NCBI GenBank assembly: GCA_028700355.1
Contig: JAQVSX010000053.1
Span: 1-5,626 of the forward strand
DNA: 5,626 nucleotides
Direction: 5' to 3'
Source of the DNA: Clostridia bacterium
GTDB lineage: Bacteria; Bacillota; Clostridia; Christensenellales; HGM11417
This document shows, piece after piece, positions 5,599 to 5,626 of the stretch. The stretch's first letter is position 1. Every line of letters starts with the position of its first letter. Below the pieces are notes generated by a model that ran no database searches, was not told the origin of the DNA, and was given only the letters and a program-made list of their open reading frames with translations. Both the position numbers and the translations under genes were made by a program.

Positions 5599-5609
5599 AT
5601 TATTAACAC
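5592..5609. promoter_or_regulatory. Rex (NADH/NAD+ sensor) operator
   Basis: TTGTTAAATTATTAACAC matches the clostridial Rex consensus TTGTTAANNNNTTAACAA at all defined positions except the last (C for A). Rex is a repressor that leaves DNA when the NADH/NAD+ ratio rises. The site sits about 90 bases before an operon for NAD(H)-linked hydrogen metabolism, a known type of Rex target, and overlaps or immediately follows both candidate promoters. The rex gene itself is not in the window. Confidence 0.85.
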
Positions 5610-5618
5610 ACCTGTGCT

Positions 5619-5624
5619 ATTATA
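5619..5624 (-). promoter_or_regulatory. Perfect -10 element at the right edge (candidate distal promoter)
   Basis: TATAAT is read on the minus strand at 5624-5619. Any -35 element would lie beyond the window, so the promoter cannot be completed. If used, transcription would start near 5612 and the Rex site would occupy about +4 to +21, where a bound repressor would still block initiation or early elongation. Confidence 0.4.
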
Positions 5625-5626
5625 AC

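Noticed and set aside
5592..5626. Divergent plus-strand promoter at the right edge
   Set aside because: No good pair of -35 and -10 elements can be read on the plus strand and no plus-strand gene begins in the window.
1..5626. CRISPR array, insertion sequence, tRNA or rRNA
   Set aside because: No spaced repeat array, transposase, terminal inverted repeats or structured RNA gene was seen on either strand.

Overview
The window looks like chromosome of a low-GC, strictly anaerobic Firmicute of the Clostridia type. The reasons are AT-rich intergenic DNA, strong AAGGAGG-type ribosome-binding sites, operators matching the clostridial Rex and NrdR consensus sequences, and an oxygen-sensitive [FeFe]-hydrogenase. 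No species can be named from the sequence alone. All supported genes lie on the minus strand, so transcription runs from the right edge to the left.

Layout in the direction of transcription: (i) 5626-5502 is the control region of a hydrogenase operon. It holds a near-perfect Rex operator (5592-5609), two candidate promoters, a leader hairpin and a strong ribosome-binding site. (ii) 5501-1043 is a tight four-gene operon: hydC (NuoE-like), a small thioredoxin-fold ferredoxin-like gene (hndB), hydB (NuoF-like, FMN/NAD) and hydA (catalytic [FeFe]-hydrogenase). Gaps are 29, 10 and 25 bases. The order matches the hndABCD operon of Desulfovibrio fructosovorans. (iii) 1042-592 is a 451-base AT-rich gap with two terminator-like hairpins, then a pair of NrdR boxes over and upstream of candidate promoters. 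(iv) 591-1 is the first 197 codons of a coenzyme B12-dependent (class II) ribonucleotide reductase, nrdJ, which runs off the left edge.

How the parts work together: HydC and HydB should exchange electrons with NAD(H) at FMN, and HydA should make or consume H2 at its H-cluster. Related complexes either bifurcate electrons between NADH and reduced ferredoxin or use NADH alone, and the sequence does not decide which. Rex senses the NADH/NAD+ ratio, so the Rex site implies that the operon is derepressed when NADH builds up. The two terminators and the NrdR boxes insulate nrdJ and put it under separate, nucleotide-responsive control.

The gene set is a recognisable one, not a new system. The points that most deserve a second look are the TSCSPGW motif in HydA, where Ser replaces a Cys that ligates the H-cluster in CpI, the stand-alone ferredoxin-like subunit with only three cysteines, the Rex operator, and a double-palindrome terminator.
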